Shown here in pieces: positions 25,665-33,315 of a DNA stretch of 64,000 bases. The stretch comes from Hymenobacter lapidiphilus. GTDB lineage: Bacteria > Bacteroidota > Bacteroidia > Cytophagales > Hymenobacteraceae. The notes below the pieces were generated by a model. It ran no database searches. It was given only the letters and a program-made list of their open reading frames with translations, and had not been told where the DNA came from. The position numbers and the translations under genes are program-made. The number at the start of each line of letters is the position of its first letter. The stretch's first letter is position 1. The DNA is taken from the NCBI RefSeq assembly GCF_003417065.2, contig NZ_QVLT01000008.1, forward strand, positions 1-64,000, given 5' to 3'.

Positions 25665-25770
25665 TCATTTCACGCAGGGTCTCGCAGTGGATGACGCAGT
25701 GGTTCGCAGTGCCGTTCAACGACCACCCCGAACCACTGCGTCATCCACTGCGAGACCCTGCGTGAAATGA
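25665..25770. repeat. Perfect 41-nt inverted repeat (family E palindrome)
   Basis: Arms 25665-25705 and 25730-25770 are perfectly complementary over 41 nt with a 24-nt loop. The arm includes CACGCAGGGTCTCGCAGTGG. It lies 12 nt after argS and ends in TTGATTTTTT, so it could terminate argS. A weaker relic, ACTGCGAAACACTGCGAGAA, is found near 62252. Confidence 0.92.
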
Positions 25771-25810
25771 CATTGATTTTTTAAAAGATCTTCACTATAT
25801 AAACTCTCCT

Positions 25811-26392
25811 ATGAAAAGTGTTGCCGTTTACTGTGGTTCGAGCACCGGAACCAACCCCGCCTACCAGCGGCAGGCCGAGGAAATGGGCCGCGTACTGGCC
25901 GAACGTGACCTGACGCTGGTGTACGGCGGCGGCCGCGTGGGCCTGATGGGCGTAGTGGCCGACAGCGTGCTGGCCCACGGTGGCAAAGTAGTGGGCGTGA
26001 TTCCCGACTTCATGATGGGCAAGGAAATCGAGCACCGGGGCCTCACGGAGCTGCACATCGTGGGCAGCATGCACGAGCGGAAGCTGCTGATGGCTGAGCG
26101 GGCCGAGGGCTTCGTGGCCATGCCCGGCGGCTACGGCACGCTCGAAGAACTGTTCGAAGTGCTCACCTGGGGCCAGCTGGGCCTGCATCCGAAACCCATC
26201 GGGGTACTCAACGTGGAAGGTTTCTACGACCACCTGCTGCGTGCCCTCGACCATATGGCCAATGAAGGTCTTCTACGCCGCGAAAACCGCCAGCAGCTCC
26301 TGAGCCACCCGACTCCCGCCGCCCTACTCGACGCCCTGGCCGCCTATGTGCCCATCCCCGTAGAAAAATGGCTGCGGCCGGGGGAGGAGTGA
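25811..26392 (+). CDS. LOG family protein (cytokinin riboside 5'-monophosphate phosphoribohydrolase type)
   Basis: 193 aa of the TIGR00730/LOG family. MKSVAVYCGSSTGTNPAY is the N-terminal Rossmann strand, LVYGGGRVGLMGVVAD the phosphate loop and MPGGYGTLEELFEVLTW the PGGxGTxxE signature with its catalytic Glu. These enzymes release the free base from nucleoside 5'-monophosphates. In plants and actinobacteria this yields cytokinins; the bacterial role is mostly nucleotide hydrolysis. The Arg of the GSMHERKLLM motif is present, so it should be active. Confidence 0.9.
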   Translation: MKSVAVYCGSSTGTNPAYQRQAEEMGRVLAERDLTLVYGGGRVGLMGVVADSVLAHGGKVVGVIPDFMMGKEIEHRGLTELHIVGSMHERKLLMAERAEGFVAMPGGYGTLEELFEVLTWGQLGLHPKPIGVLNVEGFYDHLLRALDHMANEGLLRRENRQQLLSHPTPAALLDALAAYVPIPVEKWLRPGEE

Positions 26393-26416
26393 TACGCTGA
26401 CTGAGTGAACCGACCT

Positions 26417-26448
26417 GTCATTGCGAGCAGCGCGAGGTAATCCAATCA
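26417..26448. repeat. Single half of a TGTCATTGCGAGCAGCGCGA-type repeat
   Basis: TGTCATTGCGAGCAGCGCGA followed by GGTAATCCAATC looks like one arm of the same kind of intergenic palindrome as others in this window. No complementary arm follows; a terminator hairpin begins 7 nt later. Confidence 0.5.
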
Positions 26449-26454
26449 TCCAAG

Positions 26455-26515
26455 AAGCAGCAAGCCCCTGATGTCAGCACGGACGTCAGGGGCTTGCTGC
26501 TTTTTTGGGCTTCGT
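26455..26515. terminator. Terminator between LOG gene and KAS III-like gene
   Basis: AAGCAGCAAGCCCCTGA (26455-26471) pairs with TCAGGGGCTTGCTGCTT, followed by T6. It serves the LOG gene and, read in reverse, possibly the convergent KAS III-like gene. Confidence 0.85.
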
Positions 26516-26531
26516 GCAATAACCGCCCGGC

Positions 26532-27641
26532 TTATTCACCGCCCGGCACCCGATATACCACGACATTACAGTTCATACCGGCCCCGACGGAGGCAAAAAC
26601 CAGCACTTCGCCGGGCGAGATGACGTACCCTTCGAGCTTGCCCTTCGTCATCAGGTCGAGCAGGGTGGGGAGGGTGGCCACCGAGGAGTTGCCGAGCCAG
26701 GAGATGGTCATGGGCATGATGTCGGCGGGGGCGGGGGTATCACCGTCGAGCGCGTAGAGGCGCTTGAGGATGGCCTCGTCCATTTTGCCATTGGCCTGGT
26801 GGATAAGTAGGCGACTCATGTCGGACAGGCCCAGACCAGCCTTTTCCAGGCAGTCCTTGATGGCCTGGGGCACGGTTTTGAGGGCGTACTCGTAGAGCTT
26901 GCGGCCTTCCATCTGCAGAAACAGCTCGGTGCCGGTGTAGGCGGGGTTGCGCGAGTTGGCCATACGCAGCAGCAGGGCTGCCTGCAGGGTGTCGGAGCGC
27001 GAGCTGTGGGCCAGGATGCCCTCCGGCAGTCCGGCAGCGTCATCGGCGGTTTCGCGGGCCTCCAGCAGCACGGCCCCGGCACCGTCGGAGTAGATCATGC
27101 TGTCGCGGTCGTGCGGGTCGCAGACGCGCGAGAGGGTTTCGGCCCCGATAACGAGCACCCGCTTGGCGTCGCCGGAGCGCAGGTAGTAATCGGCCTGAAT
27201 AACGCCCTGCAACCAGCCGGGGCAGCCGAAAGGAAGGTCGTAGGCTACGCAGTGCGGGTTTTGAATGCCGAGCTTGTGCTTGACGCGGGCGGCCAGGCTG
27301 GGCACGAAATCGGAGCGCCGGTTGTCGGCGGTGATGTCGCCGAAATTGTGGGCTACCAGGATATAGTCGAGCTGTTCAGGGTCGGCGGTGGGGCAGGAGG
27401 CGAACAGGTCCTGGGCGGCCAGCAGGGCCAGGTCGGAGGCCACTTGGTGGTCCTCGGCGTAGCGCCGCTCGCGGATATCGGTAATCTGGGCGAAGCGCTC
27501 CACAATTTCGGCGCCCGGCTTATCGAGCCGCTGGCCGTTACCATCAAAAAAAGCGCTGTAAAGAAAGGCGTCGTTCTCTACGATGCGGGCCGGGATGCAG
27601 GACCCTGTTCCGGTAATGACTGAGTGCAAAGCCTTACGCAT
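26532..27641 (-). CDS. 3-oxoacyl-ACP synthase III family (FabH-like) protein
   Basis: 369-aa thiolase-fold enzyme. The catalytic triad is visible: Cys in LPFGCPGWLQG, His in LLIHQANGKM and Asn in SWLGNSSVATLP. IYSDGAGAVLLEA is the usual KAS III glycine motif. FabH condenses an acyl-CoA with malonyl-ACP to start fatty acid synthesis. This copy is longer and more divergent than housekeeping FabH (about 330 aa), has no neighbouring fatty-acid genes and may make or use an unusual acyl starter. The ATG at 27641 gives MRKALHSVITGTGSCIP, a typical start. Confidence 0.85.
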   Translation of the reverse strand: MRKALHSVITGTGSCIPARIVENDAFLYSAFFDGNGQRLDKPGAEIVERFAQITDIRERRYAEDHQVASDLALLAAQDLFASCPTADPEQLDYILVAHNFGDITADNRRSDFVPSLAARVKHKLGIQNPHCVAYDLPFGCPGWLQGVIQADYYLRSGDAKRVLVIGAETLSRVCDPHDRDSMIYSDGAGAVLLEARETADDAAGLPEGILAHSSRSDTLQAALLLRMANSRNPAYTGTELFLQMEGRKLYEYALKTVPQAIKDCLEKAGLGLSDMSRLLIHQANGKMDEAILKRLYALDGDTPAPADIMPMTISWLGNSSVATLPTLLDLMTKGKLEGYVISPGEVLVFASVGAGMNCNVVVYRVPGGE

Positions 27642-27819
27642 GAGCAGGTTGGAGTGAAGAATCAGGTATGCTATTCAACGAAAGTAAGTGCTTTTTAACT
27701 AGGGCCGAGTTCTGATGTTCAAAATTCCGGCTTTTATTATGGTTGGTGCCTGCCGCCAGACTCACCCGAACATTCGGGGTAGCGGGTGGGTTGTCAGCCG
27801 CAAACTTCGCACTTCCCGT

Positions 27820-28434
27820 ATGAAAAAAATACTTCTGCCGGGCCTGCTGCTCGTTGCCACGCTGGGTACGGGCGGTTGCACTTCGGCCCCCGCCACTATG
27901 CCTGCCACCGCTACTACACCTGTTACCCCCACTGCCATGTCCGAATCAACCTCTGTTGCTACTTCCGTTTACGATTTCACGCTTAACGACATCAACGGCC
28001 AGCCCGTGCCGCTGAGCCGCTACCGGGGCAAAAAGTTGCTGCTCGTCAACACCGCTTCGGAGTGCGGCTACACGCCGCAGTACCAGGAGCTGGAGGAGCT
28101 GAGCCGCCAATATGGCGGGCAGGTAACCGTGCTGGGTTTTCCGGCCAACAATTTCGGCGGCCAGGAGCCTGGCTCCGACGCCCAGATTGCCTCCTTCTGC
28201 GAGAAGAATTTTGGCGTCACGTTTCCGCTGTTCAGCAAAGTGTCGGTGGCCGGCCCCGATGCCGCTCCGCTTTTCCAATACCTCGGCAGCAAGGCCCAAA
28301 ACGGCGTAACCGACGAAAAACCGACCTGGAATTTCTGCAAGTACCTGATTGACGAAACCGGGCACGTAGTGGCCTTCTACCCCTCGAAAGTGAAACCGAT
28401 GGGCGAGGAACTGCTATCGGCTATCGGGAAGTAG
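27820..28434 (+). CDS. Glutathione peroxidase family lipoprotein
   Basis: 204 aa. MKKILLPGLLLVATLGTGGC is a lipoprotein signal with Cys20, followed by a Thr/Pro/Ala linker. The thioredoxin-fold peroxidase domain starts near residue 50 (VYDFTLNDINGQPVPLSRY). It contains VNTASECGYTPQYQELE, where cysteine takes the place of selenocysteine, GFPANNFGGQEPG with the conserved Gln, and WNFCKYLID with the Trp-Asn pair. It probably reduces peroxides in the periplasm or at the membrane, most likely with thioredoxin-like rather than glutathione reductants. An ATG 105 nt upstream is in frame but would spoil the signal. Confidence 0.9.
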   Translation: MKKILLPGLLLVATLGTGGCTSAPATMPATATTPVTPTAMSESTSVATSVYDFTLNDINGQPVPLSRYRGKKLLLVNTASECGYTPQYQELEELSRQYGGQVTVLGFPANNFGGQEPGSDAQIASFCEKNFGVTFPLFSKVSVAGPDAAPLFQYLGSKAQNGVTDEKPTWNFCKYLIDETGHVVAFYPSKVKPMGEELLSAIGK

Positions 28435-28451
28435 GCCGGCCATATTAGGGA

Positions 28452-28546
28452 GTAGGGGCGGGGCTTGTCCCCGCCCGCCATTCGTGCCGTTGAATGAAAC
28501 CGGTGAAGCGGCGCGAGCGGCGGGCGGGGGCAAGCCCCGCCCCTAC
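28452..28546. repeat. 28-nt inverted repeat (family A palindrome)
   Basis: Arms 28452-28479 and 28519-28546 (GTAGGGGCGGGGCTTGTCCC...) pair with one mismatch around a 39-nt loop. The arms are the same as those at 11347-11423, with a different loop. Confidence 0.9.
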
Positions 28547-28637
28547 CTATTTAACGGCTTGCCTGGGTTTGTGCCCGCACTACTCGGCATAACAGTTCTG
28601 GTACCTTCGCGGCAGTTCCACCAATCCTTCGCGCCCG

Positions 28638-29297
28638 ATGCAAACCGTTATTTTCGATATGGACGGCGTACTCGTCGATACCGAACCTGTGCACCGCTAC
28701 GCTTATTTCCGGCATTTCGAGGAGCTGGGCCTGGCCGTGACGGACGCCGAGTATGCCACGTTCACCGGCCGCTCCACCAAGAACGTGTACCAGCACCTCA
28801 AGGACCGTTATGGGCTGGAGCATGAGGTACAGGAGCTGGTGCTGGCCAAGCGGGCGCATTTCAACCGCGCCTTCGACGAGAAGCCCGACTTCGACCTGCT
28901 GCCCGGTGTGCGCATTCTCATTGAGGATTTGCACCAGCACGGCCTGGAAATGCTGCTGGCCTCCTCAGCCTCGCACTCCACCATCAACCGGGTGATGCAG
29001 CGGTTTGCGCTGGCGCCCTACTTCAGCCACCTCATTAGCGGCGAGGATTTTGCCCGTTCCAAGCCCGACCCGGCCATTTTCGAGCACGCCGCCGCCGTGT
29101 CCCGCTCGCCCGAGGCCGAGTGCGTGGTTATTGAGGATTCGACCAACGGTGTTGCGGCGGCAAAAGCGGCGGGCCTCTATTGCATCGGCTACAACAGTGA
29201 GCATTCCCCGAACCAGGATTTGCGGCTGGCCGATTTGGTAGTAGCCGACTTCGGGGAGCTAAGTGCCGTCCGAATTGCCGCGCTGGCGTTGAATTAG
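28638..29297 (+). CDS. HAD-IA family phosphatase (beta-phosphoglucomutase-like)
   Basis: 219 aa. TVIFDMDGVLVDTEP gives the HAD nucleophile and acid/base Asp pair (D7, D9). A helical cap domain occupies about residues 15-85. LLASSASHSTINRVM is motif II, ARSKPDPAIFEHAA the lysine motif and CVVIEDSTNGVAAAKAAG the acidic motif with the DSxxG loop. The layout suits a sugar-phosphate or nucleotide phosphatase, or a beta-phosphoglucomutase; the cap residues needed to choose cannot be judged by eye. A near-consensus TACCTTCG lies 29 nt upstream of the ATG. Confidence 0.87.
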   Translation: MQTVIFDMDGVLVDTEPVHRYAYFRHFEELGLAVTDAEYATFTGRSTKNVYQHLKDRYGLEHEVQELVLAKRAHFNRAFDEKPDFDLLPGVRILIEDLHQHGLEMLLASSASHSTINRVMQRFALAPYFSHLISGEDFARSKPDPAIFEHAAAVSRSPEAECVVIEDSTNGVAAAKAAGLYCIGYNSEHSPNQDLRLADLVVADFGELSAVRIAALALN

Positions 29298-29351
29298 CGC
29301 GTAATTTTACGGCGCAGGGGTGGGGCTTTAGGTGATGGGCTTCACACAACA

Positions 29352-29458
29352 TGTCATGCTGAGCGCAGCCGAAGCATCTCTACCGCCATGCTAAACCTGT
29401 ATCATGAACAGCGCTACAATGAAGCGGTAGAGATGCTTCGGCTGCGCTCAGCATGACA
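29352..29458. repeat. Perfect 35-nt inverted repeat (family B palindrome)
   Basis: Arms 29352-29386 and 29424-29458 are perfectly complementary, 35 nt each, around a 37-nt loop. The outer part is TGTCATGCTGAGCGCAGCCG and the inner part ends ATCTCTACCGC. It shares the outer arm with the palindrome at 63767-63859. Confidence 0.92.
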
Positions 29459-29499
29459 CGTTATTTCCTCCTTCTCACCTCCTCACCCCAAAAACACCC

Positions 29500-30429
29500 A
29501 TGACCTTTTCTGCTAAAGCCTGGGTTTCGGCATTTCGGCCGCGCACGTTGCCGCTGGCGCTGGCCAGCATTATGGCCGGGGCCTTTCTGGCGGCCAGCCA
29601 CGGGCAGTTTCGGCCCGCAGTGGTGGCGCTGGCGGCCCTCACCACCGTGCTGCTTCAGATTCTGAGTAATCTGGCCAACGATTACGGCGACTCGCAGAAC
29701 GGGGCCGATAGCGTGCACCGCGAGGGGCCGCTGCGGGCCGTGCAGAGCGGCGCGATTACACCGGCCCAGATGCGGCGGGGTATGGGCCTGTTCGGGGCGT
29801 TGTCGTTGGGCAGCGGGCTGCTGCTGCTGTGGGTGGCGCTGGGCGCGGCCGGGGCCTGGGTGTTTCTGGCGTTTCTGGCGCTGGGGCTGTCGGCCATCTG
29901 GGCGGCCGTGAACTATACGGCCGGGGCCAAGCCTTACGGCTACGCCGGGCTGGGCGACCTGTCGGTGTTCGTGTTTTTTGGGCTGGTGGGCGTGTGCGGC
30001 ACCTACTTCCTGCAGGCCTACAGCCAGGTGCCCAGCATTGCGCAGGCTTTGCCCTGGCCGGTGCTGCTGCCGGCGGCGGCGCTGGGCTGCTTCGCCACGG
30101 CCGTGCTCAACGTCAACAACATCCGCGACATCCGCTCCGACGCGCTGGCCGGTAAAATCACGATTCCGGTACGGCTGGGGCCGGTGCGGGCCCGCCGTTA
30201 CCACTGGCTGCTGCTGGCGTTGGGCTTTGCGGCGGCCGTGCTCTACGTAGCCTTCACCTACCACTCGCCCTGGCAGTGGCTGTTTTTGCTGAGCGCTCCG
30301 CTGCTGCTGCGCAACGCCCGCGCCGTGTGGCAGCGCCAGGACTCCCGGCAGCTCGATCCGCTGCTCAAGCAAATGGCCCTCACCACGCTCGTCTTCACGC
30401 TGCTGTTCGGGCTGGGGCAGGTGCTGTAG
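29500..30429 (+). CDS. menA: 1,4-dihydroxy-2-naphthoate polyprenyltransferase
   Basis: 309-aa UbiA-superfamily membrane prenyltransferase of menaquinone synthesis, with about eight hydrophobic segments. NLANDYGDSQNGADSVHREG contains the first NDxxD-type metal site. The second Asp motif is NVNNIRDIRSDALAGKITIP. Both are diagnostic for MenA. It attaches the polyprenyl chain to DHNA at the inner membrane. AKPYGYAGLGDLSVFVFFG is the conserved loop between helices four and five. No other men genes are nearby. The ssb gene follows after 40 nt. Confidence 0.93.
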   Translation: MTFSAKAWVSAFRPRTLPLALASIMAGAFLAASHGQFRPAVVALAALTTVLLQILSNLANDYGDSQNGADSVHREGPLRAVQSGAITPAQMRRGMGLFGALSLGSGLLLLWVALGAAGAWVFLAFLALGLSAIWAAVNYTAGAKPYGYAGLGDLSVFVFFGLVGVCGTYFLQAYSQVPSIAQALPWPVLLPAAALGCFATAVLNVNNIRDIRSDALAGKITIPVRLGPVRARRYHWLLLALGFAAAVLYVAFTYHSPWQWLFLLSAPLLLRNARAVWQRQDSRQLDPLLKQMALTTLVFTLLFGLGQVL

Positions 30430-30469
30430 AGCAGAGGGGGGAAGCCGGACAAATGCGTATCTTGGTTTC

Positions 30470-30829
30470 ATGCGCGGCCTTAATAAAGTCACTCTTATCG
30501 GCAGCCTGGGCAAAGACCCTGAAGTGAGCGTGCTGGAAGGCAACGTGGCGGTGGCAAAATTCTCGCTGGCCACCTCCGAAACCTGGCGCGACAAAGCCGG
30601 CCAGCCCCATACCACTACCGACTGGCACAGCGTGGTGCTGTGGCGCGGATTGGCCGAGCTGGCCCAGGCCTACCTGCGCAAGGGCAGCCTGGTTTACCTC
30701 GAAGGCAAGCTCAAAACCCGCCACTACGACGATGCCGCCGGCCAGCGGCACTACGTGACGGGAATCATCGGCGAGCAATTGCTAATGCTGGACAAGCGAA
30801 CCGGCGAAACGCCGCTGCCGGAGCGATGA
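30470..30829 (+). CDS. ssb: Short single-stranded DNA-binding protein without acidic tail
   Basis: 119-aa OB-fold SSB. MRGLNKVTLIGSLGKDPEV is the canonical first strand, TTDWHSVVLWRGLAELAQAY carries the conserved WHxVVxW core and LVYLEGKLKTRHYDDAAGQR the third strand. The protein ends KRTGETPLPER, so the glycine-rich linker and acidic DxDxPF tip that recruit repair and replication proteins in housekeeping SSB are missing. Its stop codon overlaps the ATG of the tyrosine recombinase (ATGA). This suggests it works with that enzyme, for example by controlling folding of single-stranded att sites. A second, housekeeping ssb is expected elsewhere in the genome. Confidence 0.9.
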   Translation: MRGLNKVTLIGSLGKDPEVSVLEGNVAVAKFSLATSETWRDKAGQPHTTTDWHSVVLWRGLAELAQAYLRKGSLVYLEGKLKTRHYDDAAGQRHYVTGIIGEQLLMLDKRTGETPLPER

Positions 30830-31911
30830 AGGCCGCCATCTCGTTACAGCTGACCGACGACCGCGCCGGATTTCGGGTATTCTTTCCGTACTCCGATGCC
30901 ACGGTGCGCACGGCGTTGCTGGCGGCCGGCGTGCAGTACGCCGCCCCCACGCGGGGGTATGTGCTGGCGGCCACATCCGAAGCCGTGGCGCTGGTGCGGC
31001 AGGCATGCCATCAGCTGAGTGTGCCGCTGCACGTGCCCGCGGTGCCGGCCCTGGCACCCGCTCCGCCACTTCCCACGCCGCAACAGGTGCTGCTGGCCCG
31101 CTACTGTCAGTTTATTGCCCTCAAGCGCTACAGTTCCGCCACGCTGAAGAACTATCGGGGCGCGTTTCAACTGTTTCTGGCGCACCACGCGCCGCGTTTG
31201 CCCCTGGAGCTGAGCAAGCAGGACGTGCTCGATTACCTGGCCGGGCGCGTGGTGGCGGGTATCTCCGAAGCCTACCAGAATACGCTCATCAACGCCATCA
31301 AATTTTATTATGAGCAGGTGGAGAGCCAGCCCCGGCAATACTACGAAGTGCCCCGCCCCAAACGCCCCCAAACAAACCCCAAGGTGCTGGCCAAAGAAGA
31401 AGTGCGCGACCTGCTGCTGGGCACCGACAACCTCAAGCACCGGACCATGCTGATGCTGGCCTACGGACTGGGCCTGCGCCTGGGCGAAGTGCTGGCCCTA
31501 ACCCCGGCCGACATCGACGCCAAGCGCATGGCGCTGTACGTGCGCGGCGGCAAAGGCAAAAAAGATCGGGACCTGCCGCTGCCCGAAATGCTGCTTCAGT
31601 TGCTACGCGAGCAGTTTCGGCAATTTCGCCCCCTTACTTTTTTATTTGAGGGCCAGCGGCCCGGCGAACCTTACGGGGAGCGTAGCTTGCAGCTGGTAGT
31701 GAAACAAGCGGCCGCACGAGCCGGAATTCGCCGGCCTGTTACTACCCATATGCTTCGCCACTCTTACGCCACTCAATTGCTGGAAGCCGGCACCGACATC
31801 CGATTCATTCAGGATTTGTTGGGGCACAGCAGTATTAAAACAACTGAAATTTACACGCATGTGGCACAAACTTCTCGCCCAGCTTCTCCCCTCGATACGT
31901 TGGCCCTTTGA
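30826..31911 (+). CDS. Tyrosine recombinase of the integron-like system
   Basis: 361 aa. An N-terminal domain of about 75 residues (FRVFFPYSDATVRTALLAAG...) and a proline-rich linker precede a SAM-like core-binding domain (LLARYCQFIALKRYSSATLK). The catalytic domain has Arg218 (GLRLGE), Lys243/245 (GGKGKKDR), His308 and Arg311 (THMLRHSYATQLLE), His334 (LLGHSSIKTTEIYTHV) and nucleophile Tyr343, so it is complete. It ends SPLDTLAL, resembling the SPLD end of integron integrases. The extra helix region IntI proteins carry between the Lys and His motifs is absent: that stretch is only about 60 residues. It starts by ATGA overlap with ssb and is followed by the cassette array. Confidence 0.9.
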   Translation: MKAAISLQLTDDRAGFRVFFPYSDATVRTALLAAGVQYAAPTRGYVLAATSEAVALVRQACHQLSVPLHVPAVPALAPAPPLPTPQQVLLARYCQFIALKRYSSATLKNYRGAFQLFLAHHAPRLPLELSKQDVLDYLAGRVVAGISEAYQNTLINAIKFYYEQVESQPRQYYEVPRPKRPQTNPKVLAKEEVRDLLLGTDNLKHRTMLMLAYGLGLRLGEVLALTPADIDAKRMALYVRGGKGKKDRDLPLPEMLLQLLREQFRQFRPLTFLFEGQRPGEPYGERSLQLVVKQAAARAGIRRPVTTHMLRHSYATQLLEAGTDIRFIQDLLGHSSIKTTEIYTHVAQTSRPASPLDTLAL

Positions 31912-31919
31912 CCCTGAGT

Positions 31920-31955
31920 TTCGGCAAGCATACCACTGTGGGTATGCTTGCCGAA
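31920..31955 (+). terminator. Hairpin just after the recombinase gene
   Basis: TTCGGCAAGCATACC (31920-31934) pairs perfectly with GGTATGCTTGCCGAA (31941-31955). It begins 8 nt after the recombinase stop. No T-run follows, so it may instead belong to the att region; it shares the TTCGGCAA/TTGCCGAA core with the next hairpin. Confidence 0.55.
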
Positions 31956-31976
31956 GGTTACTTGCGTACATAGCGC

Positions 31977-32027
31977 GGGTTGCCGAAACTTACAGAGGTG
32001 CCGAGTTTCGGCAACCCTAATGTTAGC
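31977..32027 (+). repeat. First att-like site (attI candidate), half core only
   Basis: GGGTTGCCGAAACT (31977-31990) pairs perfectly with AGTTTCGGCAACCC (32004-32017) and is followed after TAAT by GTTAGC (32022-32027). The stem resembles the outer stems of the two attC-like sites (GGGTTTGCC/GGCAAGCCC). The left core GCTAAC is missing: TAGCGC stands in its place. It marks the 5' boundary of cassette 1 and is the best candidate for the platform insertion site. Confidence 0.65.
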
Positions 32028-32060
32028 GGTAATTTTAACCGAACCCGAAACAAAGAGAAA

Positions 32061-33125
32061 ATGGCAAAAAAGAAAAAAACACTTCCGAAAAATTTTGACG
32101 AATTAATCAATGAAAATAACATTGAAAATCTCAAAAAGGTATTTGACGCTTGTGAATTAGATGCAAGAGGTGGTTATGGAAAAGCAACGGCACTTAGTTT
32201 TCATAATGTTCCTGACGAACTTGTTCGTTGGTTGGTAGAAAACGGAGCAGACATCGAAGCCATAGACACCTACAAACGTACTGCACTTCATCGACATACT
32301 ATGGCTCGGAGTGGTAATATAACTGTTCTCTTAGAACTTGGAGCAAACGTAAATGCTGTGGATAACTATGGCGACACACCTTTGCATTTTGTAGCAGGGA
32401 GCAGTTTTAATGTTACCTCTGTAAAAAACCTTATTGAATATGGAGCCGACAATAAGGCTCTAAATGCAAATAAACAAACACCACTTGATAAAGCTCTAAG
32501 CCGTGCAAACAATATCGACATTATTAATTTAGTAGAAATATCGAAAATTTTGCTTCAAAGAAACACAGAAATAACTCAAAAAATGAAAGATGCTGTTACT
32601 CGTATAGGTGAAGATTTTGAGTTTCATAGAGAAAATTTCAATAAAGACTATATACAGGAAACAGACACCGCTTTGAACAATCTTTACGAAATATATAAAG
32701 TTTCGCCTGTAAAAAAACGCATTATGCACGATAGTGTATCGACAATTATTGTAAAAGGTACAACTTGGGAAAAGCAGTATGAAGAATTATGGGAAGTTTT
32801 AATTCCATCAAATGGGGGTGCAAAAACCGTTCAAGGTGAAGTTGTGCGTATTGCAGGAAAAGTGCGAGATGAGATATACCGAAACGGAGGTGCTAATTGG
32901 AACATAGATTTCAAAAAAATGCTAGATGCTTTTTTTATACACCTATCTTCAAACAACACCTTATCTATTGATGACCTTGAAAAATCAAATTTAATTATAC
33001 AAGACATCCGCAAAAATGGAGATGCAGAAACTGACGAGCTTAATTTTTTATGTGAACTATCAACTAAATGGGTTGTTATCAACCCAAATCCAATCTCATT
33101 AGAAAAACAAAAGTACAACAGATAG
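32061..33125 (+). CDS. Cassette 1: ankyrin-repeat protein
   Basis: 354 aa, AT-rich, Lys/Asn-rich and unlike the surrounding codon use. The start MAKKKKTLPKNFDELINENN lies 34 nt after the cassette boundary. Ankyrin repeats run from about residue 25 to 180, with clear units at VRWLVENGADIEAIDTYKRT, LLELGANVNAVDNYGDTPLH and LIEYGADNKALNANKQTPLD. The C-terminal half is not an ankyrin region and contains WEKQYEELWEVLIPSNGGAK and GEVVRIAGKVRDEIYRNGGA; I do not recognise it. No signal peptide or membrane helix is seen. The gene stops 18 nt before the attC-like site. A protein-binding role is likely from the repeats; the target is unknown. Confidence 0.85.
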   Translation: MAKKKKTLPKNFDELINENNIENLKKVFDACELDARGGYGKATALSFHNVPDELVRWLVENGADIEAIDTYKRTALHRHTMARSGNITVLLELGANVNAVDNYGDTPLHFVAGSSFNVTSVKNLIEYGADNKALNANKQTPLDKALSRANNIDIINLVEISKILLQRNTEITQKMKDAVTRIGEDFEFHRENFNKDYIQETDTALNNLYEIYKVSPVKKRIMHDSVSTIIVKGTTWEKQYEELWEVLIPSNGGAKTVQGEVVRIAGKVRDEIYRNGGANWNIDFKKMLDAFFIHLSSNNTLSIDDLEKSNLIIQDIRKNGDAETDELNFLCELSTKWVVINPNPISLEKQKYNR

Positions 33126-33143
33126 AACAAAAGAAAAACTACC

Positions 33144-33272
33144 GCTAACAAGGGTTTGCCAAAATGGGGCAGAAGTGCTGAATTTAGCATTTAGAATTCT
33201 AATGTACATTTGTACTAAATTGAACATTTGTACTTCTAATTACCCCACTTCGGCAAGCCCCAAACCGTTAGC
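33144..33272 (+). repeat. attC-like recombination site 1 (129 nt)
   Basis: The site begins GCTAAC (33144) and ends GTTAGC (33267-33272), giving complementary core boxes. Inside, GGGTTTGCC pairs with GGCAAGCCC near the other end (one G-T pair) and TGGGG pairs with CCCCA, leaving unpaired AAAA opposite CTTC. The central loop is AT-rich and contains two ACATTTGTA copies 18 nt apart. This two-box, bulged, imperfect palindrome is the architecture of integron attC sites folded from one strand. Confidence 0.8.
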
Positions 33273-33315
33273 GGTCATTGTAAAAAGATACTGCATAGAA
33301 TAATCAATAGAAAAA

